From Novosphingobium sp. PhB57 (lineage in GTDB: Bacteria; Pseudomonadota; Alphaproteobacteria; Sphingomonadales; Sphingomonadaceae): 64,000 bases of DNA. Made by a program: the position numbers and the translations under genes. Below are positions 1-10,200 of the stretch, piece after piece; the stretch's first letter is position 1, and each line of letters begins with the position of its first letter. Location of the stretch: contig NZ_SMBO01000001.1 of the NCBI RefSeq assembly GCF_004342985.1, positions 62,001 to 126,000 on the forward strand, in the 5' to 3' direction. A model generated the notes under the pieces. That model was given only the letters and a program-made list of their open reading frames with translations, ran no database searches and was not told the DNA's origin.

Positions 1-949
1 CATAGAGCAGGGCCACCGGGATCGTCAGCGGCAGGATGGCCAGGAGCATCATGCCCGCGATCTGGATCACGGCCGAGATGATGAACAGCGTGCGCTGGTT
101 CACCTTGTCCGACAGGCGCATGAACACGAACGTGACCGAGATCATGGCGACGAAGAACGAGACCGCCTGGATGGCGACGCTCTGCGCCTGGGTGGCCGCG
201 CCCATGGTGCGCAGGATGTAGGGGAAGAAGAAGCCGTTGGTGCCGGCCCAGAGGTTCCAGAACCCGTACATGCCCACGAGGCCGAGGATCGAAGTGAGAT
301 ACTTGCCCTTGAACAGCGAGGAGAAGGGCGGGCGCTTCACGTCCGATTTCTGCGCCTCCACCCAGCGCTCCGATTCCTTCATCTTCGAGCGCAGCAGGGT
401 GAGGCCCAGCGCGATCACCACGAGATGGGCGAAGACGATCCGCGCGCCCAGCACGCCGAGCGAGGTTAGCGCCAGGCTCATCAGCAGGACCACGACCGGG
501 CCGAGATACCACAGCGCCTGCGCCACGCCGGAATGCTTGCCGCGCTTGTTGTCCGGCGCCTGCTCGGCGATCAGCGACCAGCTGGCGGGAATGTCCGCGC
601 CCACGGCGAGGCCGACGATCAGGAAGCCGACGACGATCATCCAGGGCGCCACCGCGAAGACCAGCATCGACATGCCGAGCGCGTAGATCAGCATGTCCCA
701 CTGGTAGATCTTCTTGCGGCCCAGCTTGTCGCAGAGCCAGCCCCCGATCAGCGCGCCCACGCCCGCGCCGATGGCGTTGGGGCCGAAGGCGGCGATCAGG
801 CCGACGAAGTCGTTGGAGAGGTGATAGCTCTCCTGCCACAGCGCGAGCGCGGCGGAGCCGGCGACGATCGAGCCGGCGTCGATATAGTTGGCAAGGCCGG
901 CGAGTATGGTGTTGCGCCAGTTGTCCTCTTGCTCTGCGGTTTCCGTCAT
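1..949 (-). CDS. MFS sugar transporter, probable L-rhamnose permease (3' end outside window)
   Basis: Reading leftwards from ATG at 949, 316 codons stay open to the window edge, so the C-terminus is missing. The protein begins MTETAEQEDNWRN and shows repeated hydrophobic segments. The loop motif GGWLCDKLGRKK at about residues 68-79 is the MFS signature between helices 2 and 3, typical of the sugar porter type. It starts two bases after the lldD stop and is the third gene of the minus-strand rhamnose operon (kinase, lldD, transporter). I infer uptake of L-rhamnose across the inner membrane from that position. Family is secure; substrate is inferred, and another sugar cannot be excluded. Confidence 0.8.
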   Translation of the reverse strand, partial: MTETAEQEDNWRNTILAGLANYIDAGSIVAGSAALALWQESYHLSNDFVGLIAAFGPNAIGAGVGALIGGWLCDKLGRKKIYQWDMLIYALGMSMLVFAVAPWMIVVGFLIVGLAVGADIPASWSLIAEQAPDNKRGKHSGVAQALWYLGPVVVLLMSLALTSLGVLGARIVFAHLVVIALGLTLLRSKMKESERWVEAQKSDVKRPPFSSLFKGKYLTSILGLVGMYGFWNLWAGTNGFFFPYILRTMGAATQAQSVAIQAVSFFVAMISVTFVFMRLSDKVNQRTLFIISAVIQIAGMMLLAILPLTIPVALLY

Positions 950-951
950 TG

Positions 952-2100
952 TCAGGTCCCTCCCGCCAGGATCGTTCTGTCGATCTCTGCGATTTTCGTC
1001 GTGCCGGTGAGCGCCATGGCGACGCGCATCTCGGCCTCGATCAATTTGAGCATCTTGGTGACGCCGGCTTCGCCGCCTGCGGCAAGCGCCCAGGCCCAGG
1101 CCCGGCCGAGCAGCACGCCCTTGGCGCCGAGCGCGAGCATGCGCACCACGTCGAGGCCGGAGCGGATGCCGCCGTCGGCCAGCACGGTCATGCGGTCTCC
1201 CACGGCGTCGGCGATGGGCGGCAGGGCGCGGGCGCTCGACAGCACGCCGTCGAGCTGGCGGCCGCCGTGGTTGGAAACGACCAGGCCGTCAGCGCCAAGC
1301 GCGGCGGCTTCCTTCGCATCCTCGGGGTCGAGAATGCCCTTGATGACCAGCGGCCCCTTCCATTCCGAGCGGATGAAATCGAGATCGCGCCAGTTGATCG
1401 AAGGGTCGAAGTTGTTCCGCATCCAGGCGAAGAAGTCCTCGATGCCGGTCCGTCCCTGAAGCACCGGGGCGACATTGCCGAGCGTGTGCGGGCGGCCGTG
1501 GATGCCGACGTCCCAGGCCCATGCGGGCCGCGCGGCAGCCTGCGCGAAGCGCCAGGCCGCGCCTTTCAGGCCGCCGGTTCCGGCCAGGCCGGTGTGATAG
1601 TCGCGGTAGCGGCTGCCCGGCACCGGCATGTCGACGGTGAAGACCAGCGTGGAACAGCCCGCCTCGACTGCTTTCGCCAGCAGGTCCTTCATAAAGGCGC
1701 GGTCGCGGATCATGTAGAGCTGGAACCAGAAGGGCTTGGCCGCCGCCGATGCCACTTCGCCGATGGTGCAGGCGCCCACGGTGGAAAGCGTGAAGGGAAT
1801 GCCCGCCTTATCCGCCGCGCGCACCGCCTGGCACTCGCCGCGCCGGGCGTTGAGGCCGGCAAGGCCGATCGGCGCGAGCGCGACCGGCAGGGCCAGCTTC
1901 TGGCCGAACAGCTCGGTCGAGAGGTCGAGCTGCGACACGTCGCGCAGCACCCGCTGGCGCAGGGCGAGGTCGGCGAGGTCGGAGACGTTCCGCCGCAAGG
2001 TGGCTTCGGCATAGGAGCCGCCGTCGATATATTCGAACAGGAAGCGCGGCAGGCGGCGGCGGGCGGCCTCGCGGAAATCGGGGATCGAGGCGGTGATCAT
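952..2100 (-). CDS. lldD: L-lactate dehydrogenase, FMN-dependent (LldD type)
   Basis: 382 residues, the usual size of FMN-dependent alpha-hydroxy-acid oxidases. The FMN/substrate segment [10 protein letters not shown] is visible, as are the [10 protein letters not shown] and [11 protein letters not shown] phosphate-binding stretches near the C-terminus. It oxidises L-lactate to pyruvate at the membrane. The ATG at 2100 shares its A with the stop codon of the upstream kinase gene (TGATG), so translation is coupled; an upstream in-frame Met at 2130 lies inside the kinase and is less likely. In this operon the substrate is probably the L-lactate made from L-lactaldehyde by the bifunctional enzyme at 3653-5776, which closes the route to pyruvate. 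Confidence 0.87.
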   Translation of the reverse strand: MITASIPDFREAARRRLPRFLFEYIDGGSYAEATLRRNVSDLADLALRQRVLRDVSQLDLSTELFGQKLALPVALAPIGLAGLNARRGECQAVRAADKAGIPFTLSTVGACTIGEVASAAAKPFWFQLYMIRDRAFMKDLLAKAVEAGCSTLVFTVDMPVPGSRYRDYHTGLAGTGGLKGAAWRFAQAAARPAWAWDVGIHGRPHTLGNVAPVLQGRTGIEDFFAWMRNNFDPSINWRDLDFIRSEWKGPLVIKGILDPEDAKEAAALGADGLVVSNHGGRQLDGVLSSARALPPIADAVGDRMTVLADGGIRSGLDVVRMLALGAKGVLLGRAWAWALAAGGEAGVTKMLKLIEAEMRVAMALTGTTKIAEIDRTILAGGT

Positions 2101-3527
2101 CAGGCAAGTTCCCGCATATGCGCGCGCCATTTCGCGCGGTAGGCGGCAAGATCGCCTTCGAGCGGCGCGACCCGGCGCAGGCCGCCTTGCGCCTGCAGCA
2201 GCGGATTGATGAGCCGCAGGGCGCCGAACGACACGTCGTTATGAGCGTTGGCCACATAGACTTCGGTGTCGGGGCGCAGTGCCGCCAGAGCGCGCACGAA
2301 GACTTCGGCATCGGCGAAGCGGCCCTCGATCAGCAGCCGCTCCTTCGAGCCGATCAGGTCGAGCGAAGTATCCGCCACCATTGCGGCATAGAGGCAGATC
2401 GCGGCGCGGCGGGCGTACCAGGTTCCCGCCCATTCCTCGGGCTTGTCGACCCATTCGGCGGTGCCGTGAGGGAAGGGGCCGAAGCCCGGCGCCAGAGTGG
2501 GCATCATCATCGTGCCGCGCGCGAGCAGGCCGGGCACGGCCTCCATGAGCCGGGGCTGGTCGGGGCGGATGTCGACGCGGCGGGTGTCGATCTGGATGAT
2601 CGATTCGATCTCGCGCCCGCCCATGAAGCGCGCGGAAGGTACCGGCCAGCCATAGGCGTCGACATTGACCAGGGTGTCGCGCGCCTCGGGCAGCGCGGCG
2701 ATGGAGAACGTCTCGGCGGCGAGGCGCATGGCGATGAACCAGGTGCCGGTGGAGAGAATCGTGGCTTCCTGCCGTGCAATCTCGGCGAAACCGCGGGCGG
2801 CGAGCAGGGCGGCGTTCGAATCGTGGAGGCCCGCGAGCACTTGCGCCGTGGCGGGCAGGCCGGTTTCGGCGGCGATATCCGCGCGGAGAGTGCCCACCAC
2901 GTCGCTCGCCTTGACGACCGGCGCGAAGCGTTCGGCCCAGCCGAACCGTTCGGACATGGGCGAGAACCGGGCATCGGCGGGGCACCAGAGGTCGGTGTGG
3001 CAGCCCAGGCTGGTCACTTCGCTGGCGGTGCGGCCGGTGAGGAACCAGGCCCAGTACTGCGCCCAGGGCACCAGCGTGGCGCGGGCCATTTCCTCGGGGA
3101 ACCGCCGCGACATCCAGTAGACCTGCGTGCCCAGATTGAGACCGTCGGGCAGGGCAGGCGAGCCGGTAAGCGTGAACGCGTCACGCTCGCGGCGGTAGTC
3201 CGCCATCACGTCTTCGGGAATGGCCTGTTCGTAGTCGAGCGGGGGGAACAGCAGGCCCCCATTGCCATCGGCGCCGTCCAGCGCGGCGAAGCCTGCGCCG
3301 TGCGCCACGGGAATGATCGCTTCCACCGGATGGCCCGACCAGCCGCGCAGCGTGGCGCGCAGCCATTGGCCGATACCCTCGACATCGAGAACGCGCAGAC
3401 CGTCCTGCTCGCAGGCGGCGTTGGGGCGCACCTGACGGTCGAGCATGCGGCCGCCCCGCGTCCACAGCGTCAGCTTGCTGAGGGTCTTGCCGATATCGAC
3501 GACGATGAATGTACCCGTACCCGTCAT
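2100..3527 (-). CDS. rhaB: L-rhamnulokinase, FGGY family
   Basis: 475 residues, matching FGGY carbohydrate kinases. The N-terminus [17 protein letters not shown] has the phosphate-binding D-x-G pattern of the ASKHA fold, [10 protein letters not shown] is the catalytic-loop region, and STGTWFIAM is a second nucleotide-binding stretch. It would phosphorylate L-rhamnulose at C1 with ATP. I chose ATG 3527, which leads straight into the first beta strand; the open frame continues upstream but without family similarity. It is the first gene of the minus-strand operon and diverges from the aldolase/dehydrogenase gene across about 125 nt. Context makes rhamnulose the likely substrate; the sequence alone fits several FGGY sugar kinases. 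Confidence 0.85.
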   Translation of the reverse strand: MTGTGTFIVVDIGKTLSKLTLWTRGGRMLDRQVRPNAACEQDGLRVLDVEGIGQWLRATLRGWSGHPVEAIIPVAHGAGFAALDGADGNGGLLFPPLDYEQAIPEDVMADYRRERDAFTLTGSPALPDGLNLGTQVYWMSRRFPEEMARATLVPWAQYWAWFLTGRTASEVTSLGCHTDLWCPADARFSPMSERFGWAERFAPVVKASDVVGTLRADIAAETGLPATAQVLAGLHDSNAALLAARGFAEIARQEATILSTGTWFIAMRLAAETFSIAALPEARDTLVNVDAYGWPVPSARFMGGREIESIIQIDTRRVDIRPDQPRLMEAVPGLLARGTMMMPTLAPGFGPFPHGTAEWVDKPEEWAGTWYARRAAICLYAAMVADTSLDLIGSKERLLIEGRFADAEVFVRALAALRPDTEVYVANAHNDVSFGALRLINPLLQAQGGLRRVAPLEGDLAAYRAKWRAHMRELA

Positions 3528-3652
3528 GGCTCTCCAACCATCCTCAATCCCGAATGCGTTCTGACCAATTATGATTGACTTTGGTGATCGAACGTGATCG
3601 TTTTGTAGCGAAACAGATTGCTCATGCAAGCACGAATTGGTAGAGGATGACT
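3528..3652. promoter_or_regulatory. Divergent rhamnose promoter region with phased direct repeat
   Basis: The 125-nt gap between the two rhamnose arms must hold both promoters. GTGATCG occurs at 3584-3590 and again at 3594-3600, exactly 10 bp apart, and the second copy lies inside AACG-TGAT-CGTT (3592-3603), an imperfect palindrome. This is a plausible operator for a regulator not encoded in the window. CATAAT on the minus strand (3573-3568) is a possible -10 for the kinase operon. No confident -35/-10 pair was found for the plus arm. Confidence 0.4.
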
Positions 3653-5776
3653 ATGGATACCATGACCGCTTCCCGCCCGGCTGCGATGCCGCCCGCGATA
3701 CCTTTTGCCGTTCCGACCAGCCGCTGGGACGACTCGGTGGCGGCGACGCTTTCGCCCGAGCAGTTGCTGCTCTACCGCTCCAACCTGCTCGGTTCCGACC
3801 TTACCGTCACCAACTTCGGCGGCGGCAATACTTCGGCCAAGCTGACCGAAATCGATCCGCTGACCGGCGGCGAGGTGGAAGTGCTGTGGGTCAAGGGTTC
3901 GGGCGGCGACATCGGTTCGATGAAGCTCGACGGTTTCGCCACGCTCTACCAGGAAAAGCTGCTCGGCCTCGAAGCGCATTACGCCGGGCCTGAAGACGAC
4001 GACAAGATGGTCGGCTACCTGCCGCACTGCACGTTCAACCTCAACGGCCGCGCCGCCTCGATCGACACGCCGCTGCACTCGCTGCTGCCTTTCGCGCATG
4101 TCGATCACGTCCACCCGGATGCGATCATCGCGCTGGCCGCCAGCTCGGGCGGCGAAGCGGCGACTCAGGCGATCTGGGGCGGCAAGATCGGCTGGCTCGG
4201 CTGGAAGCGTCCGGGCTACACGCTCGGCGTGCAGCTGCGTGACTATGTGGCCGCCAATCCGGGCGTGGAGGGTGTCATGCTCGCCGGCCACGGCATCATC
4301 TGCTGGGCCGACAGCGCCAAGTCCTGTTACGAGCACACCGTCGAACTGATCGCCGATGCCGCGAAGTACCTCAATGCCAAGCTCGGCGAAAAGCCGGCCT
4401 TCGGCGGCAGCGCCTACGGCACATCCGAAGACCGCGCCGCCATTGCCGCCGATCTCATACCGCGCCTGCGCGGACTGATGACCGGCGCTCGCCGCAAGGT
4501 CGGCCATTTCTCGGACGATGCCGAGGCGCTGGAATTCGTGAACTCGGTGGAGTTCGAACGTCTCGCCGAGCTGGGTACTTCGTGCCCCGATCACTTCCTG
4601 CGCACCAAGATCGCTCCCCTGACGCTCGACCCTTCGCGTCTTCAGGACCAGGACTATCTGGCTCAGAAGATTGCCGATTATCGCGACATGTATGCGGCTT
4701 ATTACGAGCGCTGCAAGCGTGGGAACTCGCCTGCGATGCGCGATGCCAACCCGGTGGTCGTGCTGGTGCCGGGCGTGGGCCGCATGACTTTCGCCACGGA
4801 CAAGACCACCGCCCGCCTCGCCGGGGAATTCTACGGCAACGCCATCAACGTGATGCGCGGCGCCGAAGCCATCGGCGATTATATCGCGCTGGACGAGCAG
4901 GAAGCGTTCGACATCGAATACTGGCTGCTTGAGGAAGCCAAGCTCCAGCGCATGCCGGCGCCGAAGCCCCTGGTCGGCCGCGTGGCGCTCGTCACCGGCG
5001 GTGCGGGCGGCATCGGTGCCGCCACGGCGGCGCGGCTGATGGCGGACGGCGCCTGCGTGCTGCTGGCCGACCGTGACGCCGATGCCGTCGAGGAAGTACG
5101 CGCCGGTTTCGCCAAGCAGTTCGGCAAGGACGTGGTCCGCGCCGCCGTCTGTGACGTGACTGACGAAGCGCAAGTCTCCGACGCCTTTGCCGTCGCCGCG
5201 CGCGAATTCGGCGGGCTCGACATCCTCGTCGCCAATGCCGGCATCGCCTCCTCGGCCCCGATCGAGGAAACCACGATCGAACTGTGGAACCGCAACTACG
5301 ACGTGCTGGCGCAGGGCTACTTCCTCACCAGCCGCGCCGCCTGGCCGCTGCTGAAGGGCATGAAGGAGCAGGGCGGTACCTCGGTCGTCTTCATCGGATC
5401 GAAGAACGGCGTGGCGGCGGCCACCAATGCCTCGGCCTATGCTTCGGCCAAGGCGGCGGCGAACCACCTTGCGCGTTGCCTCGCTCTGGAAGGCGCACCG
5501 CATGGCATCCGCGTCAACGTCGTCAACCCCGATGCCGTCATCAAGGGCAGCAAGATCTGGGACGGCGACTGGCGCAAGGAACGCGCGGGCGCCCACGGCA
5601 TCGACACCGGCAAGGAACTGGAAGAGCACTATCGCAACCGCTCGATGCTGAAGCGTGACGTGCTGCCTTCGGACATTGCCGAAGCCGTCTATTTCCTCGC
5701 GGGAGACCAGTCGGCGAAATCGACCGGCAACATGATCAATGTCGATGCGGGTAACGCGCAGGCGTTCACGCGCTAA
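3653..5776 (+). CDS. rhaEW: Bifunctional L-rhamnulose-1-phosphate aldolase / L-lactaldehyde dehydrogenase
   Basis: 707 residues in two domains. The N-terminal part (about 1-430) is a class II aldolase with the zinc-binding histidine pattern HVDHVHP at residues 149-155. The C-terminal part (about 440-707) is a short-chain dehydrogenase with the nucleotide motif TGGAGGIG near 448 and catalytic YASAK with Tyr596. The aldolase splits L-rhamnulose 1-phosphate into DHAP and L-lactaldehyde; the dehydrogenase oxidises the lactaldehyde to L-lactate with NAD. ATG 3653 is preferred because AGAGGA lies 5 nt upstream; in-frame ATGs at 3647 and 3662 are alternatives. It heads the plus-strand arm with rhaI and the rhamnosidase gene. 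Confidence 0.92.
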   Translation: MDTMTASRPAAMPPAIPFAVPTSRWDDSVAATLSPEQLLLYRSNLLGSDLTVTNFGGGNTSAKLTEIDPLTGGEVEVLWVKGSGGDIGSMKLDGFATLYQEKLLGLEAHYAGPEDDDKMVGYLPHCTFNLNGRAASIDTPLHSLLPFAHVDHVHPDAIIALAASSGGEAATQAIWGGKIGWLGWKRPGYTLGVQLRDYVAANPGVEGVMLAGHGIICWADSAKSCYEHTVELIADAAKYLNAKLGEKPAFGGSAYGTSEDRAAIAADLIPRLRGLMTGARRKVGHFSDDAEALEFVNSVEFERLAELGTSCPDHFLRTKIAPLTLDPSRLQDQDYLAQKIADYRDMYAAYYERCKRGNSPAMRDANPVVVLVPGVGRMTFATDKTTARLAGEFYGNAINVMRGAEAIGDYIALDEQEAFDIEYWLLEEAKLQRMPAPKPLVGRVALVTGGAGGIGAATAARLMADGACVLLADRDADAVEEVRAGFAKQFGKDVVRAAVCDVTDEAQVSDAFAVAAREFGGLDILVANAGIASSAPIEETTIELWNRNYDVLAQGYFLTSRAAWPLLKGMKEQGGTSVVFIGSKNGVAAATNASAYASAKAAANHLARCLALEGAPHGIRVNVVNPDAVIKGSKIWDGDWRKERAGAHGIDTGKELEEHYRNRSMLKRDVLPSDIAEAVYFLAGDQSAKSTGNMINVDAGNAQAFTR

Positions 5777-5787
5777 GAGATATGTAT

Positions 5788-5819
5788 CGGGGGAAGGCGC
5801 GAACCGGCGCGTTCCCCCG
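5788..5819 (+). other. Stem-loop between rhaEW and rhaI
   Basis: CGGGGGAA at 5788-5795 pairs perfectly with TTCCCCCG at 5812-5819 around a 16-nt GC-rich loop. There is no T-run, so it looks more like an RNA processing or stability hairpin in the rhaEW-rhaI message than a terminator. Confidence 0.45.
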
Positions 5820-5840
5820 CACGGGCTAGAGGATAGAAGA

Positions 5841-7133
5841 ATGAGCAGACTGCCGATTTCGGATGAACTGATCGCCGAAGCCAATGCCCGCGCGGCGGAC
5901 GCGCTGGAGGACGAATACGCCTCGCTCGGCCGCAAGCTGGAGCGTTCGGGCATCGCCATCGACGCGATCAAGGACAAGGTCGCCGCCTTCTCGGTCGCGG
6001 TCCCCTCGTGGGGCGCGGGCCGGGGCGGTACTCGCTTCGCCAAGTTCCCCATCGCGGGCGAACCGACCAATATCCACGAGAAGCTGGAAGACTGCGCCGT
6101 CATCAACCAGCTTTCGCGCCTCACCCCGCGCGTCTCGCCGCACTTCCCCTGGGACAAGGTGAGCGATTACAAGGCCCTGCGCGAAGAAGCGGCCAGCCTC
6201 GGCCTCGGCTTTGATGCGGTGAACTCCAACACCTTCCAGGACCAGAAGGACCAGGCCCACTCTTACGCCACCGGTTCGCTCTCCTCGACCATCGAGGCGA
6301 CACGCCAGCAGGCCGTCGAACACAATATCGAATGCATCGAGATCGGCCGTCAGCTCGGCTCCACTGACCTGACCGTCTGGGTGGGTGACGGCACCAACTT
6401 CCCCGGCCAGCAGGACCTCGGCCGCAGCCTCGACCGCTATCTGGACGCGGCCGCTGAGGTCTATGCCGCGCTGCCGGACGACTGGCGCATGCTGCTCGAA
6501 CACAAGATGTTCGAACCGGCATTCTATTCCACCGTCATCAGCGACTGGGGTTCCTCGATCCTCGCCGCGCAGGAACTGGGCCCCAAGGCAAAGTGCCTGG
6601 TCGACCTGGGCCATCACGCGCCCAACGTGAACATCGAGCAGATCGTGGCCCGCCTCCACCGCTTCGGCAAGCTGGGCGGCTTCCACTTCAACGACAGCAA
6701 GTACGGCGACGACGACCTCGATTCCGGCTCGATCAACCCGCACCAGCTGTTCCTGGTGTTCAACGAACTGGTCGAGGCCGAACTGGCCCCGCGTGACGGT
6801 TTCAAGCCCAGCTACATGATCGACCAGTCGCACAACGTGACCGACCCGATCGAATCCATGCTGTCCTCCGCCGAAGCCATCGGTTCGTGCTATGCCAAGG
6901 CGCTGCTCGTGGACCGCGAGGCGCTGCATCTCTCGCAGGAAGCCAACGACACGATGATGGCCTTCCAGGCGCTGCGCCGGGCCTACAATGTCGATGTCAG
7001 CCCGATCCTGGCCAAGGCGCGCGTGGAGGCGGGCGGTGCGGCGGATGTGCTGGGCGCCTACCGCGAAAGCCGCTGGCGCGACCGCAAGGCGCAGGAACGC
7101 AAGGCCGTGGGCCTGGGCGCCGGGATCGTCTGA
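5841..7133 (+). CDS. rhaI: L-rhamnose isomerase (RhaI type)
   Basis: 430 residues, TIM-barrel sugar isomerase of the RhaI type found in pseudomonads and rhizobia rather than the enterobacterial RhaA. Visible landmarks are the segment SNTFQDQKDQAHSYATGSLS, LLEHKMFEPAFYSTV (metal-ligand Glu region), LVDLGHHAPNVNIEQIVA and GGFHFNDSKYGDDDLDSGS. It interconverts L-rhamnose and L-rhamnulose with divalent metal in the cytoplasm. ATG 5841 has AGAGGA 7 nt upstream. It lies 64 nt after rhaEW and about 160 nt before the secreted rhamnosidase in the same orientation. Confidence 0.92.
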   Translation: MSRLPISDELIAEANARAADALEDEYASLGRKLERSGIAIDAIKDKVAAFSVAVPSWGAGRGGTRFAKFPIAGEPTNIHEKLEDCAVINQLSRLTPRVSPHFPWDKVSDYKALREEAASLGLGFDAVNSNTFQDQKDQAHSYATGSLSSTIEATRQQAVEHNIECIEIGRQLGSTDLTVWVGDGTNFPGQQDLGRSLDRYLDAAAEVYAALPDDWRMLLEHKMFEPAFYSTVISDWGSSILAAQELGPKAKCLVDLGHHAPNVNIEQIVARLHRFGKLGGFHFNDSKYGDDDLDSGSINPHQLFLVFNELVEAELAPRDGFKPSYMIDQSHNVTDPIESMLSSAEAIGSCYAKALLVDREALHLSQEANDTMMAFQALRRAYNVDVSPILAKARVEAGGAADVLGAYRESRWRDRKAQERKAVGLGAGIV

Positions 7134-7197
7134 GACTTCACACTACCTGAAAATACCGCCGGGACAGGGGCAGCAAGCCTCCCCGGAAACCTCTCCT

Positions 7198-7220
7198 CGC
7201 CGGGACATCACGTCCCGGCG
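7198..7220 (+). terminator. Hairpin after rhaI (possible partial terminator)
   Basis: CGCCGGGAC (7198-7206) and GTCCCGGCG (7212-7220) form a perfect 9-bp stem with a 5-nt loop, 64 nt after the rhaI stop. It is followed by an A-rich rather than T-rich stretch, so termination on the plus strand may be Rho-dependent or incomplete; it could set lower expression of the downstream rhamnosidase. Confidence 0.4.
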
Positions 7221-7290
7221 GCGAGGGCAAAAACAAAACTAAAACAATCACAACGATAAATCCGACAACCATCTGGATCCGGGAGGGACT

Positions 7291-10200
7291 ATGCCGATCC
7301 ATTCACTTCGTACCGTGCTGTGCTCCGCAACTGCACTGGCCGCGACGCTTGTCGCCGTGCCGGCCCTTGCGCAGGAACAGGGGCCTGCCCCCGCTGCAAC
7401 ATCTGCCGAACCGTCCGCCGCCCCGCTGGAGGACCAGTTCCGCGATCCGCCGGGTTCCGCCCGCCCGCGCGTGTGGTGGCACTGGATGAACGGCAATATC
7501 TCCAAGGACGGTATCGCCAAGGACATGGCCTGGATGAAGCGCGTCGGCATCGGCGGTCTCCAGAACTTCGACGCCAATCTCCAGACCCCGCAAGTGGTCG
7601 ACCATCGCCTCGTCTACATGACGCCCGAGTGGAAGGACGCCTTCCGCTTTGCCGCGCATGAGGCGGACCGCCAGGGCCTTGAACTCGCCATCGCCGCTTC
7701 GCCCGGCTGGTCGGAGACCGGCGGCCCTTGGGTGCAGCCGCAGGACGGCCTGAAGAAGCTGGTCTGGTCGGAGACCTCCGTGGCGGCGGGGCAGCGTTTC
7801 TCCGGCAAGCTGGCCGCGCCGCCTTCGGCCACAGGCCCATACCAGGCGCTTGGCGCCGCGCTTTCGATCGAGGAAATGATCTCCGGCCATCCCGCCCCGC
7901 CGGGTCCGTCCTACTACGGCGAGGTGGGCGTCTTCGCTTTCCCGGAGGCCGCCGAGCCCGCTCTGGCGCTGCCGCGCGCAGCCGATGGCCTGGGCAATGC
8001 GCTTTCCGCCGCCGCGCTTTCGGACAGCGATATCGGCAAGGGCGTGACGCTCGCCCGCAAGGAGGGCGAGGCGCCGAGCCTGCGGCTGGACTATGCCAGG
8101 CCCGCAAGCATCGGTTCTGCGACCATCTTCGTGCCTGAGGTGACGGTGCCGTTCGCCGGAGCCGCTTTCACCGGCACGCTGGAATCGAGCGCCGACGGCA
8201 AGGCATGGACGCCGATCACCACGCTCATGCTTGGCGCGGTGCCGACGACCGTCAGCTTCCCCACCGTCACTGCCGCGCATTTCCGGCTGGTGCTCAATCC
8301 CCGCAAGCCTGACGGCGGGCTCGGCTCGCCGGCGCCGGGCATTGCCATGGGCGGGCTGTTCGACGGCGTCGGCGCGATGCTGGCGAAAAAGCCGCTGATC
8401 GTGGGCACTTTCGCGCTTACCGCAGGGGCGAAGGTCGACCGTTTCGAGACCAAGGCCGGCTTCGTGATGAGCCGCGACTATTACGCCCTGGAAGAGCCGA
8501 AGGACGGCGCCACCGGCGTTGCGCCTGACGGCGTGTTGGACCTGACGGGCAAGCTCAAGGCCGATGGTACGCTCGACTGGCAGGCCCCGGCGCTCCCCAA
8601 AGGTCAACGCTGGCGGGTGCTGCGCATGGGCTATTCGCTGCTCGGCACCACCAACCACCCAGCACCGCCCGAGGCGACCGGGCTGGAGGTCGACAAGTTC
8701 GACGGTGACGCCGTGCGCCGCTATCTCGATCACTACCTTGGCCTGTACAAGGAAGCCGCCGGGCCGGACATGATCGGCCAGCGCGGGGTGCGCGCGCTGC
8801 TGACGGACTCGATCGAAGTGGGCGAGGCGAACTGGACGCCGAAGATGCTGGAGCAGTTCCAGCGCCTGCGCGGCTACGACGCCCGGCCTTGGCTGCCCAC
8901 CCTGACCGGCGTGCTGGTCGGCTCGCGGGCGCAGGCGGACAAGTTCCTCTACGATTATCGCCGCACACTGGCCGACCTGCTGGCCAGCGAGCACTATGGC
9001 ACAGTCGCCAAGGTAGCGCATGAAAACGGCCTGAAGGTCTATGGCGAGGCGCTGGAGGACAAGCGCCCGATGCTGGGCGACGACATGACCATGCGCAGCC
9101 ACACGGATATCCCGATGGCCGCGATGTGGACCTTCCGCGATGAAGGCCCGCGCCAGACCCTGATCGCCGACATGAAGGGCGCCGCCTCGGTCGCGCATCT
9201 TTATGGGCAAAACCTCGTCGCGGCGGAATCGATGACCGCCTCGATGTCGCCCTGGGCTTTCGCGCCTAAGGACCTCAAGCGCTTCATCGACATGGAGTTC
9301 GTGAACGGGGTCAACCGCCCGGTTGTCCATACCTCGGTGCACGTTCCGGTCGACGACAAGAAGCCCGGCCTCTCGCTCTTCATCTTCGGCCAGTATTTCA
9401 ACCGGATGGAAAGCTGGGGCGAGATGGCGAAACCCTGGGTGGACTACATCTCGCGCTCCTCGCTGCTGCTTCAGGCCGGGCGCAACGTGGCGGACGTCGC
9501 CTATTTCTACGGCGAAGAAGCGCCGCTGACCGGGCTTTATGGCGACAAGCCGGTTGCCGATGCCCCGGTTTCGCATGCCTACGATTTCCTGAGTGTCGAC
9601 GCGCTGACCGGGTTGCTTTCCAACGACGGCAGCGAAGTCGTCGCGCCCAGCGGGGCGCGGTACCGGGCGATCTACCTCGGCGGTTCCTCGCAGCGCATGA
9701 CGCTGGGTGCACTGAAGAAGCTGGCCGCACTCGTCGAAGGCGGGGCCACGGTGATCGGCGACGCGCCGACCGCGACGCCCAGTATGATGGGGGGCGCTGC
9801 GAGCGTCAGGGACGGCGAGTGGTCGGCACTGGTGGCGAAACTCTGGCCCGGCAGCGGCGATGCCACGGTCGGCAAGGGCCGCGTAATGGCCGGCAAGGAT
9901 GTGGAAGGCGCCCTGAAGACGCTGGGCGTGGCCCCGGACTTCCGGTTCACCAGCACGCAGATGGGCGCCGGCACGCAGGCGGGTGCGAAGATCCCCTTCG
10001 TCCACCGCCGCGACGCGCAAGGCGAAATCTATTACCTCTCCAACCCCCAGGGTGCCCAGTCCATCGAGGCGCACTTCCGCGTCACCGGCAAGGCACCGGA
10101 ACTCTGGCATCCCGAGACCGGGACGAGCGAGCCGGTCGGCTACCGGATCGAGAACGGCGAAACCATCGTGCCGCTCTCGCTGGTCGAAGGCGATGCCCTC

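Noticed and set aside
3569..6157. An 860-codon open frame on the minus strand across rhaEW and rhaI
   Set aside because: It is antisense to two clear enzymes, has a low-complexity His/Gly/Arg composition and no domain. Such frames are common in GC-rich DNA; similar ones at 7303-10635, 11760-14738, 14521-17271, 26322-28541 and 60878-62458 were dropped for the same reason.
7227..7262. Second rhamnose operator before the rhamnosidase gene
   Set aside because: Shares only AACGAT with the 3584-3603 repeat; too short to support in A-rich DNA.
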